From assembly GCF_000710775.1 (NCBI RefSeq), contig NZ_JOJP01000001.1, forward strand, positions 3,942,780 through 4,006,779: 64,000 nucleotides of DNA, written 5' to 3'. Every line of letters starts with the position of its first letter. The stretch's first letter is position 1. Shown here piece after piece: positions 18,572 through 27,767 of this stretch. The DNA comes from Endozoicomonas elysicola. Lineage in GTDB: Bacteria > Pseudomonadota > Gammaproteobacteria > Pseudomonadales > Endozoicomonadaceae. The notes under the pieces were generated by a model. The model saw only the letters and a program-made list of their open reading frames with translations, searched no databases and was not told the origin of the DNA. The position numbers and the translations under genes are program-made.

Positions 18572-21108
18572 TACATCACCTCCTTCAGCTGAATCTTTTC
18601 CTGTTCCGTTGCGGGCCGTATCTGGTCCCGTTCATCCACAAAGACAACATTGCTGTCCAGCTGGTTGCTGTTGATAAAGTGGCTGAAACGCTTGAGTTTC
18701 TCAGGGTTCTCCAGCGTCGTTTTCCATTCACACTGATATGTTCCGACCAGATGGGTCATTTCATCTTCCAGCTCCTGATTAATGCCAAGACTGTCGTCCA
18801 TGATGACGGACTTGAGATAATCCAGGCCACCTTCAAGGTTATCCAGCCAGACCGAAGTCCTCTGGAGACGGTCAGCGGTTCGAATATAAAACATCAGGAA
18901 ACGATCGACGTATTTCACCAGCGTTTCATCATCAAGCTCGGTGGCAAACAGGTCCGCATGCCGAGGTTTCATCCCCCCATTACCACCCACATAGAGGTTC
19001 CAACCCTTCTCAGTAGCAATTACGCCAACATCCTTACTCTGGGCTTCGGCGCACTCCCGGGTACACCCCGAAACGGCCATCTTGATTTTGTGGGGTGAGC
19101 GCACTCCCCGATAACGGTGCTCAATGGCAATGGCCATGCTGGTACTGTCCAGAACACCATAGCGACACCAGGTGCTGCCCACACAGGATTTAACCGTTCT
19201 CAGGGACTTTCCATAGGCATGCCCGGTTTCAAACCCAGCATCCACCAACCGTTTCCAGATGGCGGGCAACTCATTGACCTGGGCACCAAACAGATCGATA
19301 CGCTGGCCGCCGGTGATTTTGGTGTAGAGATTAAAGTCTTTAGCCACCTCGCCAATGACAATCAACTTCTCCGGGGTAATTTCACCACCGGGAACCCGCG
19401 GCACAATCGAGTAAGTACCGTCCTTCTGCATATTCCCCAGGAAGTAATCATTGGTATCCTGAAGTGGAGCATGATCATTCTTCAGAATGTAGTCGTTCCA
19501 GCAGGAAGCCAGTATGGAGCCAATGGTAGGCTTACAGATATCGCAGCCCATGCCGCGACCATGCTTTTCGATCACCTGGGAGAACGTGTTCAGCTCGCCG
19601 ACCCTGACCAGGTGATACAGCTCCTGCCTTGAATGCGGAAAGTGTTCACAGATATCTTTTTTGACTTCAACGCCCAGTTGAGTCAGCTCGTGGTCAAGCA
19701 CCTGCTTTACCAGCTGGGCACAACCACCGCAGCCGGTTCCGGCATTGGTTTCTGCTTTGAGAGCCGCAATATCCTGGCAACCACCAGCCACCGCACCGAC
19801 CAGATCCCCCTTACTCACATTGAAGCAGGAACAGATCTGGGCCGTTTCCGGCAGTGCAGCCACCCCCATTCCAGTACTGGCAGAGCCATCACTCTGAGGC
19901 AAAATCAACTCAGCAGGATTAGCCGGAGGCACAATGCCATTCAACATCATTTGCAGTAACGTTCCATAGTCGTCTGCATCCCCGACCAGAACGGCACCCA
20001 GAACTCTCTTTTTGGTTTTGGATACGACCAGCTTTTTATAAACCTGTTTTTCCTGGTCAATGAACTGGTAACTCAGTGAGCCTTTTGTATTGCCATGAGC
20101 ATCACCAATACTGGCCACATCAACGCCCATCAGTTTTAGCTTGGTACTCATATCTGCGCCGGTAAACTGGCTATTACCATTACCGGTTAAATGATCAACC
20201 GCTACCTGGGCCATTTGATAACCGGGAGCCACCAGTCCAAAAATCCGGTTTTCCCACAGCGCACACTCCCCAATGGCATATATAGATTCATCAGAGGTCA
20301 GACAGTCATTATTGATAACAATGCCACCTCGCTCCCCCATGGCCAGATCTGCCTGTTTTGCCAGTTCATCCCGTGGACGAATACCCGCAGAGAACAGCAC
20401 AATATCGGTATTCAGCACCTCACCATCAGCGAACTGCATTTGATGGACTGCGCCCTCACCATCAGTGATCAGCTGGGTATTCTTGCCGGTATGGATTTGC
20501 ACGCCAAGCGCTTCAATCTTCTGTCGAAGCATGGCACCACCGCCATCATCCACCTGAACAGCCATCAAACGGGGTGCAAATTCAACCACATGGGTTTCAA
20601 GGCCAAGATCTTTTAACGCTTTGGCGGCTTCCAGCCCCAACAGCCCGCCACCGACAACGGCGCCAACCCTGCTGCTGCCAGCCGCTTTGGCAATGGCTTC
20701 CAGGTCTTCAATGGTACGGTACACAAAACAGTTGTCCCGCTCATGACCGGGTACTGGTGGCACAAAAGGATAGGAGCCGGTGGCCAGAACCAGCTTGTCG
20801 TAATGAATACTTCTCTCTTTATTGGTGGTTAATTCCCGGGCATCTCGGTCAATGGCAACAACCGCTTCATCAAGAATCAGATCAATGCCGTTCTCCTGAT
20901 AGAAACCTTCCGGCACCATGGACAGGTCTTCGGCACTTCGACCACTGAAAAATTCGGAAAGGTGAACACGATCGTATGCAGGGCGGGACTCTTCACCAAA
21001 AACAACCACCTGGTATTGCTCTAATCCACCAGCAGCCACCAGCTTTTCCATAAAGCTGTGACCGACCATGCCATTACCGACGACTACCAGGGTTTGTTTC
21101 CCGCTCAT
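18571..21108 (-). CDS. nirB: Assimilatory nitrite reductase large subunit
   Basis: Reduces nitrite to ammonium with NAD(P)H. The 845 residues contain an FAD/NAD domain (GNGMVGHSF at the start, VVGGGLLGLEAA mid-domain), a BFD [2Fe-2S] domain (CSCFNVS ... GTGCGGC), a second cysteine-rich stretch (GMGCDICKP), and the sirohaem/[4Fe-4S] site CVGSTWC ... GCTREC. ATG 21108 follows GGATGA. First gene of the operon, with a sigma-54 type promoter about 65 bases upstream. Confidence 0.96.
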   Translation of the reverse strand: MSGKQTLVVVGNGMVGHSFMEKLVAAGGLEQYQVVVFGEESRPAYDRVHLSEFFSGRSAEDLSMVPEGFYQENGIDLILDEAVVAIDRDARELTTNKERSIHYDKLVLATGSYPFVPPVPGHERDNCFVYRTIEDLEAIAKAAGSSRVGAVVGGGLLGLEAAKALKDLGLETHVVEFAPRLMAVQVDDGGGAMLRQKIEALGVQIHTGKNTQLITDGEGAVHQMQFADGEVLNTDIVLFSAGIRPRDELAKQADLAMGERGGIVINNDCLTSDESIYAIGECALWENRIFGLVAPGYQMAQVAVDHLTGNGNSQFTGADMSTKLKLMGVDVASIGDAHGNTKGSLSYQFIDQEKQVYKKLVVSKTKKRVLGAVLVGDADDYGTLLQMMLNGIVPPANPAELILPQSDGSASTGMGVAALPETAQICSCFNVSKGDLVGAVAGGCQDIAALKAETNAGTGCGGCAQLVKQVLDHELTQLGVEVKKDICEHFPHSRQELYHLVRVGELNTFSQVIEKHGRGMGCDICKPTIGSILASCWNDYILKNDHAPLQDTNDYFLGNMQKDGTYSIVPRVPGGEITPEKLIVIGEVAKDFNLYTKITGGQRIDLFGAQVNELPAIWKRLVDAGFETGHAYGKSLRTVKSCVGSTWCRYGVLDSTSMAIAIEHRYRGVRSPHKIKMAVSGCTRECAEAQSKDVGVIATEKGWNLYVGGNGGMKPRHADLFATELDDETLVKYVDRFLMFYIRTADRLQRTSVWLDNLEGGLDYLKSVIMDDSLGINQELEDEMTHLVGTYQCEWKTTLENPEKLKRFSHFINSNQLDSNVVFVDERDQIRPATEQEKIQLKEVM

Positions 21109-21171
21109 TTCGGCTCATCCTTAATTACTGTAGATATTCAATTCGCATGTTCCAATCATCAGCCCTTGTTA

Positions 21172-21187
21172 AGCACTTGTTATGCCA
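21172..21187 (-). promoter_or_regulatory. Sigma-54 type -24/-12 promoter of nirB operon
   Basis: Minus strand reads TGGCATAACAAGTGCT, with GG and GC separated by exactly 10 bases as RpoN requires. Transcription would start near 21160, about 50 bases before nirB. RpoN/NtrC control of nitrate assimilation is well established in Klebsiella and pseudomonads. Confidence 0.65.
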
Positions 21188-21210
21188 ATTCAGTTCTTCC
21201 CTCTCTTTCA

Positions 21211-21372
21211 GGAGGCTGTCCGAGAATAGACTGCCCTACTGTGGTGACAGCAAATTGGTCTAAAAAATCCTTTTTTCTCGGCAAATAGAACCACTATTCA
21301 CCTCACAAAAAGGATTTTTTATCATCAATTTTCTGCCATCCTCGCTACGGGCGCTATTCTCGGACAGCCTCC
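21211..21372. mobile_element. Small foldback element (MITE-like), 162 bp
   Basis: Perfect 19-bp terminal inverted repeats (21211-21229, beginning GGAGGCTGTCCGAG, and 21354-21372) flank a core with second 14-bp inverted arms (21262-21275 and 21307-21320, A/T runs around TCC/GGA). There is no ORF. Nested perfect arms and short length fit a non-autonomous transposable element. Only CA on both sides could be a target duplication. Confidence 0.7.
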
Positions 21373-21565
21373 CAGCACCAGACAATTCAAATAAAAGAAA
21401 AAAGTGAATCCCCATTTCGTTCCTGCACCATAACAACACACAGCAAAAACACAGCTGTCATGTTTTGGTGCGCTTATTCAAACGAATAATCATTGTTTAA
21501 CAGCACAGTGATATCAAAACGAATCGGGTTCCCACAGTCCTGAGGTTGTCGTAAAACTCTCCGAA

Positions 21566-21711
21566 CTCGTTCCCATGGTTCTCCGTGGGAATGCATACCG
21601 TGCTCGCCACAAACGAATACCTCGTTTGTAACTCATACAGGTTCAGGGTTGTTAAGGTTTCCCGCATGTGGCTAGCTCCATATGCATTCCCACGCAGAGC
21701 ATGGGAACGAG
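21566..21711. repeat. Pair of inverted REP-like palindromes
   Basis: Two related arms face each other: 21566-21597 and 21681-21711. Both carry CTCGTTCCCATG and CGTGGGAATGCATA, and each arm folds on itself (TTCCCA/TGGGAA). This resembles the GTTCCCACGC...GCGTGGGAATGC repeats found dispersed in many proteobacteria. The remainder of 21109-21820 includes scattered GCACCA/TGGTGC half-sites (21375, 21425, 21476, 21741) that could bind NtrC; this is weak. Confidence 0.65.
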
Positions 21712-21764
21712 AAAGCCAACTATTTAAAGCAATGAAAAAGCACCATGAATGGGAATAGCCCATC

Positions 21765-21780
21765 TGGCCTGAACATTGCT
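21765..21780 (+). promoter_or_regulatory. Sigma-54 type -24/-12 promoter of nitrate transporter gene
   Basis: TGGCCTGAACATTGCT has GG-N10-GC and the TTGCT -12 box. A start near 21792 gives a leader of about 29 bases to the ATG at 21821. Confidence 0.7.
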
Positions 21781-21820
21781 TGACCACAGAAAAATCCCAT
21801 AAGTTGGACAATAAACCGTT

Positions 21821-23290
21821 ATGAACAACCCGGATCGTTTTAATCTGTTTTCTTTTGAAGGCAAAACAAAAATTCTGCACCTTTCATGGATGGCCTTCTT
21901 TATTACCTTTGTCGTGTGGTTTAACCATGCACCACTTGCATTAATGATTGCAGAATCACTGGATTTAACCCGTGAACAATTAAAAACCATGCTGATTCTT
22001 AATGTGGCCCTGACCATTCCTGCGAGAGTATTGATTGGCATGCTGACCGATCGATTTGGCCCGCGCAAAACGTATTCAGCGCTGCTGGCCGTCTGCAGTA
22101 TCCCCTGCTTTATGTACGCACTGGCTGATAGCTTCACCCAGGCGGCCATTGCCCGTTTCCTGCTGGGTACCATCGGTGCTGGCTTTGTCATCGGAATCCG
22201 CATGGTTTCCGAGTGGTTTCCAGCCCGACAGCTGGGAACGGCAGAAGGGATTTACGGAGGCTGGGGTAACTTCGGTTCTGCAGCTGCAGCCATGAGCCTT
22301 CCTGGCCTGGCGCTATTCTTCGGCGGTGACGATGGCTGGCGTTATGCGGTTGGCCTTACCGGTGTTCTCTCTCTCGGCTTCAGTGTTATTTACTACCTGA
22401 ACGTGACCGATACGCCAAAAGGCTCGACCTACTTCCGTCCTAAAAATATTGGCGGTATGGAAGTTACGTCCAAAGGCGACTTTTTCCTGTTGCTGCTGAT
22501 GAAAGTCCCCATGTATGCGGCACTGGCTCTGCTGAACTGGAAACTGTCGCCTAATGGAGTCAGCATGTTGACCGCCGATGTTGCGCTTGCCATTTATGTG
22601 GCCCTGTTTGCCCTTTACCTGTTAGACGCCTGGAAAGCCTGGCAGATCAACAAAGACCTCTTTACGACACCGGTTCCGACCATTCACCAGTATCAGTTCA
22701 AACAGGTAGCGGTGCTCAACGTGCTGTACTTTGCGACGTTCGGTTCAGAGCTGGCCGTAGTCTCCATGCTTCCCCTGTTCTTTGCCGACACCTTTGCACT
22801 TGATCCGGTACTGGCCGGTCTGGTTGCCTCCGCCTACGCCTTTATGAACCTGATGTCCCGCCCTGGCGGAGGTCTGATCAGTGATCGCTTCGGTCGCAAA
22901 ATCACACTGCTGATCATGACCGCTGGCCTGGCTGCAGGTTATCTGATGATGAGCATCATCGACTCCAGCTGGCCTCTGGCACTGGCTGTGGTTGCGGCTA
23001 TGACCTGCTCCTTCTTCGTTCAGGCAGGTGAAGGTGCAGTATTCGCCGTGGTACCATTAATCAAGCGTCGTCTGACTGGACAGATTGCCGGTATGACGGG
23101 CGCTTACGGAAATGTGGGTGCGGTTTTCTACCTGACGGTACTCTCTCTGGTCAGCTACCAGACGTTTTTCCTCGTCATTGCCGCTACCGCAGGACTCGGG
23201 TTTCTGGTGCTGCTGTTTATGGATGAGCCAAAAGGTCAAATGGCCGAAGTCATGCCGGATGGCAGCGTGACCATGATTGATGTGGCATAA
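21821..23290 (+). CDS. Nitrate/nitrite MFS transporter (NNP family)
   Basis: Imports nitrate for NasA. It has 489 residues and about 12 membrane spans, with the MFS loop motif DRFGPRKTYS after TM2 and a second DRFGRK in the C-terminal half. Glycine-rich NNP signatures are seen near GGWGNFGSAAAAMSLP and GMTGAYGNVGAVFY. It is divergent from nirBD-nasBA and precedes the PP2C/kinase gene by ten bases, as in Pseudomonas. The symbol could be nasA, narK or nrtP depending on the scheme, so I leave it blank. Confidence 0.93.
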   Translation: MNNPDRFNLFSFEGKTKILHLSWMAFFITFVVWFNHAPLALMIAESLDLTREQLKTMLILNVALTIPARVLIGMLTDRFGPRKTYSALLAVCSIPCFMYALADSFTQAAIARFLLGTIGAGFVIGIRMVSEWFPARQLGTAEGIYGGWGNFGSAAAAMSLPGLALFFGGDDGWRYAVGLTGVLSLGFSVIYYLNVTDTPKGSTYFRPKNIGGMEVTSKGDFFLLLLMKVPMYAALALLNWKLSPNGVSMLTADVALAIYVALFALYLLDAWKAWQINKDLFTTPVPTIHQYQFKQVAVLNVLYFATFGSELAVVSMLPLFFADTFALDPVLAGLVASAYAFMNLMSRPGGGLISDRFGRKITLLIMTAGLAAGYLMMSIIDSSWPLALAVVAAMTCSFFVQAGEGAVFAVVPLIKRRLTGQIAGMTGAYGNVGAVFYLTVLSLVSYQTFFLVIAATAGLGFLVLLFMDEPKGQMAEVMPDGSVTMIDVA

Positions 23291-23300
23291 GAGCAATCAC

Positions 23301-24998
23301 ATGCAGATACCCAGGCTGGAAACCGCTGCCCACTCAGTAGCAGGCATAAAACCTGAAAACCAGGATGCCTGGGTATCAGAAATCCCGCAAAGTACATCGC
23401 GACGCCTGCAGAAAGGAGACCTCCTGGCCATTGCCGATGGCGTCAGTGCCTGCAGTGAAGCCAGAAAAGCCAGTCACACCGCAGTTTCCAGCTTTGCTTC
23501 CGACTACTACAGCACACCGGACTCATGGACGATCCGGCACTCAGCAGCCAGAGTGCTCAATGCCCTTAATCGCTGGCTTTACCAGCAGGGTCATCATGAT
23601 CCAAGGGAGATGGGCAGCTGGTGCACCACCTTCACCGCCATCATCATTAAATCCACAACCGCTCATATTATTCACACCGGAGACTCACGGGCCTGGCGCT
23701 GGCGCAACGGTCAACTGGAATGCCTGACCCGGGATCATGTGGCCAGTGTGGGTGGCCGGCAGTTCCTGGGGCGCGCCCTCGGGATGAGCCCTTCCATTGA
23801 AATTGACTATCGAATAGAACCGCTCGAAGAAGGAGACATTCTCTTTCTGACCACCGATGGCATCCATGACCATCTGTCTGAAGAGACAATCGGTGAGATT
23901 CTGCACAACAACCAAGAGATCAACACGGCAGGCCGAGTGATGATCGACAGGGCTCTGTCGCTGGGCAGTGATGATAACCTGAGCTGCGTACTCTGTCGTG
24001 CAGTCAGCCTGCCTGCAGGACAGCGGGAGGAGAAATTACAACGGCTGGCAGAGCTTCAGTTTCCGCCAGAGCTATACCCCGGTCAGAAGCTTGACGGCTA
24101 CCGGATACTGGAATCACTGCATGCCAGCAGGCGTAGCCAGCTCTATCTTGCAGAAGATATGGACACGGGGCAGCAGGTTGTTCTGAAAACACCGTCCATC
24201 AATTTTGAAGACGACCCGGAGTATCTGGAAGGCTTTATCCGGGAAGAGTGGATTGGCCGTCGTATCCGGCACCCTTCCATCATGAAAGTTCTGGCACCCA
24301 AACCGGATCGCCGGTTTCTGTACCACGCCTGTGAGTACATTCGAGGCCAGACACTGCGGACCTGGATGCAGGATCATCCGTCGCCGCAACTGGTTGAGGT
24401 CCGTGAAATGGCACGCCAGATCATCAACGCCGTGCGGGGGCTGCACCGACTGCAGGTGTTACACCAGGACCTGAAGCCGGAAAACCTGATGCTGGATACT
24501 GATGGCCGGATAAAGCTGATTGATTTTGGTACCGCACGAGTAGCCGGGGAGATCAATGACTTCCATCTACACCAACAAAATCCGTTTCCTCAGGGAACCA
24601 AAAACTACACCGCACCGGAATACTTTCTGAACGGCCCCATTGATGAACGGGCTGACCAGTTTGCCATCGGCATCATCATCTATGAAATGCTGACGGGTCA
24701 ACTCCCCTACCCGGAGCAATCCGGTGACAGCATTCGTGTACGTCACTATCAGCATATGCAATACCAGCCTGCCACAAGGCTGCCCCGATGGATTGACAGC
24801 ACTCTGGCCAAGGCAACCGCTCCCGACCCTGCCAAACGATACGCCTCCCTCTCAGAGTTTTTCCACGACCTGAGCCATCCGAACCCCGCTTTTAACAAGC
24901 CGGCCTTTCAACCCCTGATTGAGAAAAAGCCACTGCTCACCTGGCAGCTGATCGGTTTTATTTTGCTATGTTTGAATTTGTGGCAAATTTTTGGCTGA
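23301..24998 (+). CDS. Fused PP2C phosphatase / Ser-Thr kinase, membrane-anchored
   Basis: Bifunctional signalling protein of 565 residues. Residues 1-235 are a PP2C phosphatase with metal residues D22, D46-G47, D128, D186-G187 and D225. Residues 265-540 are a kinase with K296, HQDLKPEN (388-395) and DFG (408-410). The glycine loop is eroded (SLHASRRSQLYL), and HQD replaces HRD. The last 20 residues are one membrane span. I chose ATG 23301 over the overlapping ATG at 23277 because homology to the PP2C fold begins here. A similar gene sits in the nas cluster of Pseudomonas aeruginosa; role unclear. Confidence 0.9.
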   Translation: MQIPRLETAAHSVAGIKPENQDAWVSEIPQSTSRRLQKGDLLAIADGVSACSEARKASHTAVSSFASDYYSTPDSWTIRHSAARVLNALNRWLYQQGHHDPREMGSWCTTFTAIIIKSTTAHIIHTGDSRAWRWRNGQLECLTRDHVASVGGRQFLGRALGMSPSIEIDYRIEPLEEGDILFLTTDGIHDHLSEETIGEILHNNQEINTAGRVMIDRALSLGSDDNLSCVLCRAVSLPAGQREEKLQRLAELQFPPELYPGQKLDGYRILESLHASRRSQLYLAEDMDTGQQVVLKTPSINFEDDPEYLEGFIREEWIGRRIRHPSIMKVLAPKPDRRFLYHACEYIRGQTLRTWMQDHPSPQLVEVREMARQIINAVRGLHRLQVLHQDLKPENLMLDTDGRIKLIDFGTARVAGEINDFHLHQQNPFPQGTKNYTAPEYFLNGPIDERADQFAIGIIIYEMLTGQLPYPEQSGDSIRVRHYQHMQYQPATRLPRWIDSTLAKATAPDPAKRYASLSEFFHDLSHPNPAFNKPAFQPLIEKKPLLTWQLIGFILLCLNLWQIFG

Positions 24999-25104
24999 AC
25001 TACTTATTGGCAAACCGCTTAATATTTCTACAATAACTCCCCTTTTTTTTCTGAAGCATTTTGCTGGCTTCATCTTCTTTCAACGCTTTAAACGACAGGT
25101 ACCT

Positions 25105-25470
25105 ATGGACTATCACTTCCAGCGCAACTTTTCCGGTCGACCCGAAGCTCAGTTCTCCATGGACCATGAAGCCATGGGCATCTGGCTGACAGAAGAGCTG
25201 GGCAGCAACAGGCAGCAGCTGGAGCACCTGTTACAGGTAGTGGATAGTCTGGAGAAAGGTCAGCGCTGGGAGTATTTTGACGATGGCAATGACTATCGCC
25301 TACATCTGACACGCGATCATGCCGAAGTGCGGGCAGCCCTTCTGGATACCGAAATGGGCTGTGATGAAATGGAAGAGCTGGACTATTACGACAATGAGTC
25401 CATCAGCCACTGTGGGCTGGATGATTTTAAAACACTGCTGGTCTGCTGGCAGGACTTTCTGAATATTTAG
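25105..25470 (+). CDS. yacL: YacL family (UPF0231) protein
   Basis: Conserved gammaproteobacterial protein of unknown function, about 121 residues. Similarity to E. coli YacL runs from MDYHFQRNFSG through GDEMEELDYYDNESISHCGLDDF-like sequence (here CDEMEELDYYDNES). I start at ATG 25105; the longer frame from 24991 overlaps the preceding gene and adds 38 unmatched residues. It is acidic and cytoplasmic. Confidence 0.88.
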   Translation: MDYHFQRNFSGRPEAQFSMDHEAMGIWLTEELGSNRQQLEHLLQVVDSLEKGQRWEYFDDGNDYRLHLTRDHAEVRAALLDTEMGCDEMEELDYYDNESISHCGLDDFKTLLVCWQDFLNI

Positions 25471-25512
25471 GAGGCCACCTGAGCATAGACAACCTCCTGG
25501 AATGAACTCCGT

Positions 25513-26679
25513 TCAGAGTTCATCGCCAATCTTAAACTGCAAAGCCTGAAAAACATCGGTCAGTTCGGCTGCACAGTTTTTCAACTCCACACGCAGGGTA
25601 CTGAACTCCCGACGCTCGGGATAATCCTTACGGAGCCGATCAAACGTCAATCGACGCTGAGGCTCCTCAGCCCCCATCAGCCCTTTTCGCATCACCGCAT
25701 CATCACGACGGATGTCGTAAACCGAACGAATCGCTTTTGAACAGGTGGTTGAAAACGACGTACCCTCACTGAACTTCATCTGTTTCAGCACAGGCAGTGG
25801 CGTAATGGCCGGCAGTCGAACCCTGGCCGGAAGACCAAAGTGCTGGCACAGCGCCTTGTAGATCATCTCCGTACCGCGAATCTTTCCATCCAGGCTATAG
25901 CCAGCAATATGGGGGGTCGCAATATCGACCTGAGCCATCAATTCCGGGTCAGCATCGGGTTCGTGCTCCCAGACATCCAGTACCACGGTCAGATCATCAC
26001 GCTCACTCAAACACTGCTTCAGCGCGGCATTATCAATCACCGGGCCGCGTCCGGCATTAATCAACACCGTTCCGGGTTTCATCGCCCGGAGTTGCTGCTC
26101 ACCGATCAGATAATGGGTTGGATAAGGGCCATCCATCGTCAGCGGGGTATGCAGGCAAATAATGTCCGAACACTCAATCAGCTGATCAACACTGACATAG
26201 CGGGCATCATCACGGCTGTCTTCGTTTGATTCCAGTAATGGGTCACAGGCACAGACATCAACCCCAAGACGTTCCATCATGCGGTACAGACGACCGCCCA
26301 CCTGCCCCTTGCCAATGATGCCAACCCGTCGATCACGCAGCTCAAAACCATCACGCTCTGCCAGAATATCCAGGGCGGCCAGCACATACTCCACCACGGC
26401 AGTGGCATTGCACCCCGGTGCATGACTGAAAGCAATGCCCTGGCTGGCCAGATAGTCCCGATCGATATGATCAAACCCTGCGGTGGCCGTCCCTACAAAC
26501 TTCAGTGAACTGTTTTCCACCAGCTGCCGGCTGACCTTCGTTACCGAGCGTACCAGCAAAGCATCCGCATCCTGCACATCCTCCGGTGAAATGCTACGGC
26601 CAGGCAGTGCCACCACTTCCCCCATCGCCCCAAAGCACTCCATCAACAAAGGAATATTTTCATCTGCCACTATTTTCAT
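25513..26679 (-). CDS. pdxB: Erythronate-4-phosphate dehydrogenase
   Basis: Second step of the DXP-dependent vitamin B6 pathway: 4-phosphoerythronate to 2-oxo-3-hydroxy-4-phosphobutanoate with NAD+. It has 388 residues of the D-2-hydroxyacid dehydrogenase fold, with NAD site GIIGKGQVGGRLYRMM, catalytic R in NAGRGPVIDN, and the active-site histidine in TPHIAGYSLDGK. The C-terminal dimerisation domain of PdxB is present. Convergent with yacL; a small stem-loop (25503-25522) spans its stop. Confidence 0.95.
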   Translation of the reverse strand: MKIVADENIPLLMECFGAMGEVVALPGRSISPEDVQDADALLVRSVTKVSRQLVENSSLKFVGTATAGFDHIDRDYLASQGIAFSHAPGCNATAVVEYVLAALDILAERDGFELRDRRVGIIGKGQVGGRLYRMMERLGVDVCACDPLLESNEDSRDDARYVSVDQLIECSDIICLHTPLTMDGPYPTHYLIGEQQLRAMKPGTVLINAGRGPVIDNAALKQCLSERDDLTVVLDVWEHEPDADPELMAQVDIATPHIAGYSLDGKIRGTEMIYKALCQHFGLPARVRLPAITPLPVLKQMKFSEGTSFSTTCSKAIRSVYDIRRDDAVMRKGLMGAEEPQRRLTFDRLRKDYPERREFSTLRVELKNCAAELTDVFQALQFKIGDEL

Positions 26680-26905
26680 AAAAGAGGGTTCATCACCTTG
26701 TTTTCATTAACGCGCTGAGTCATTCAACAGCTAAAAAATATTGGTTATGTTATACCAATATGAAAGGTTCGATAACAGTATGACTGCCTAGGGTTATGTC
26801 CAAATAGTACTGGGTAACACGGTGGTAAAGGCACACCCTTTATGTACAACAATTAATGGTTGTCAGTGGTAACAGGCACTCTTTTCGACACCTGATAGCT
26901 TATTT

Positions 26906-27012
26906 TACGGCCAATGACTGTCCATCCTAGAGTGAATAAATGGACTTGATTATAGAGGGGTTTTCCAGATAGGAAGGAACTGGAGGGAAAGGTCATCATT
27001 ACAGTATGCTTT
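26906..27012. repeat. Dispersed intergenic repeat, copy A
   Basis: About 100 bases alignable with 28475-28572: shared blocks include CGGCCAAT, CCATCCTAG, AGTGAATAA, TTGATTATAG, GGAACTGGAG and GGTCATCAT in the same order. It lies in the 417-base gap between prdX-like and pdxB, with no ORF and no TIR that I can see. The rest of the gap (26680-26905) shows nothing identifiable. Confidence 0.6.
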
Positions 27013-27096
27013 GTAATCAGAAACCAGTTCGTTTGATACTCATCTTCTTAAAATAGATCATCACATGCCGATAGTGGTACTGCCCACCCCTCCAGA

Positions 27097-27594
27097 CTAA
27101 AAATCTATAAAATCAAACTTATTTCCAAAAAGCGGCAAACACTTTCTAAATTCACTTTGCACTAAATCCATGGTTTGCGTATTGAGGTTGGGGTGAAATT
27201 GTACAAACTCACTTTCACCAACGGACTTACGCAATATTAATTTGACTACATTCTCATGATCGTTAAACAGACCAAAAGGTGATACTGAGCCAGGTGAGAG
27301 CCCCAGAATCGTTCTTAAATTCTCTTCATTGGCAAATTTTAAATTTTCTTTCAGCATGAAACCCAATGCTTTTAGATTAACAGCCAGGTTCGCTGGAGCA
27401 ACCAACAGGTAAAACCTTCTTGATTTTTGGTCTTTCAAGAATAGGTTTTTTACTTCGATGCCTTTCGCACCAATATTCTCTGCTTTGCCTTCATCACAGG
27501 TAAAAACAGCGTTATGCTCAAATAATTCGAAATTGATGCCATTCTGTATCAGGTAACTTTTGACATCTAAGGTTTGAAGCTTATCTGAGCCCAT
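27097..27594 (-). CDS. YbaK/PrdX-type prolyl-tRNA editing protein
   Basis: Free-standing editing-domain protein (165 residues from ATG 27594) of the YbaK/ProX group, expected to deacylate mischarged tRNA, typically Ala-tRNA(Pro). Family landmarks are LFEHNAVFTCDEG, GIEVKNLFLKD, the invariant-type lysine in this segment, and GLSPGSVSPFGL. I prefer ATG 27594, preceded by GAGGG, to the upstream ATG 27621. It is monocistronic and lies next to the cassette-like region. Confidence 0.85.
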   Translation of the reverse strand: MGSDKLQTLDVKSYLIQNGINFELFEHNAVFTCDEGKAENIGAKGIEVKNLFLKDQKSRRFYLLVAPANLAVNLKALGFMLKENLKFANEENLRTILGLSPGSVSPFGLFNDHENVVKLILRKSVGESEFVQFHPNLNTQTMDLVQSEFRKCLPLFGNKFDFIDF

Positions 27595-27767
27595 AGGGAC
27601 CCTCACTTTGGTTATAACCATGACAAAGTGTCGAGCACTTGTAGAAAGTTCGGAGTAGGCTTCTTCAAATGAATTAAACGGTTACTCAGAAAACCGGTTT
27701 AACTGTATTGCGGATGGCTACTTTATGGAACTCATCAGTATAAGCAGGATTAGTTTTAAGCAGTTAC

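Noticed and set aside
18436-19098. 220-codon plus-strand frame opposite nirD/nirB
   Set aside because: Antisense to conserved NirD and NirB sequence.
21497-21880. Minus-strand frame across the REP pair and the transporter start
   Set aside because: Low-complexity product formed by the repeat and antisense sequence; overlaps the sigma-54 promoter.
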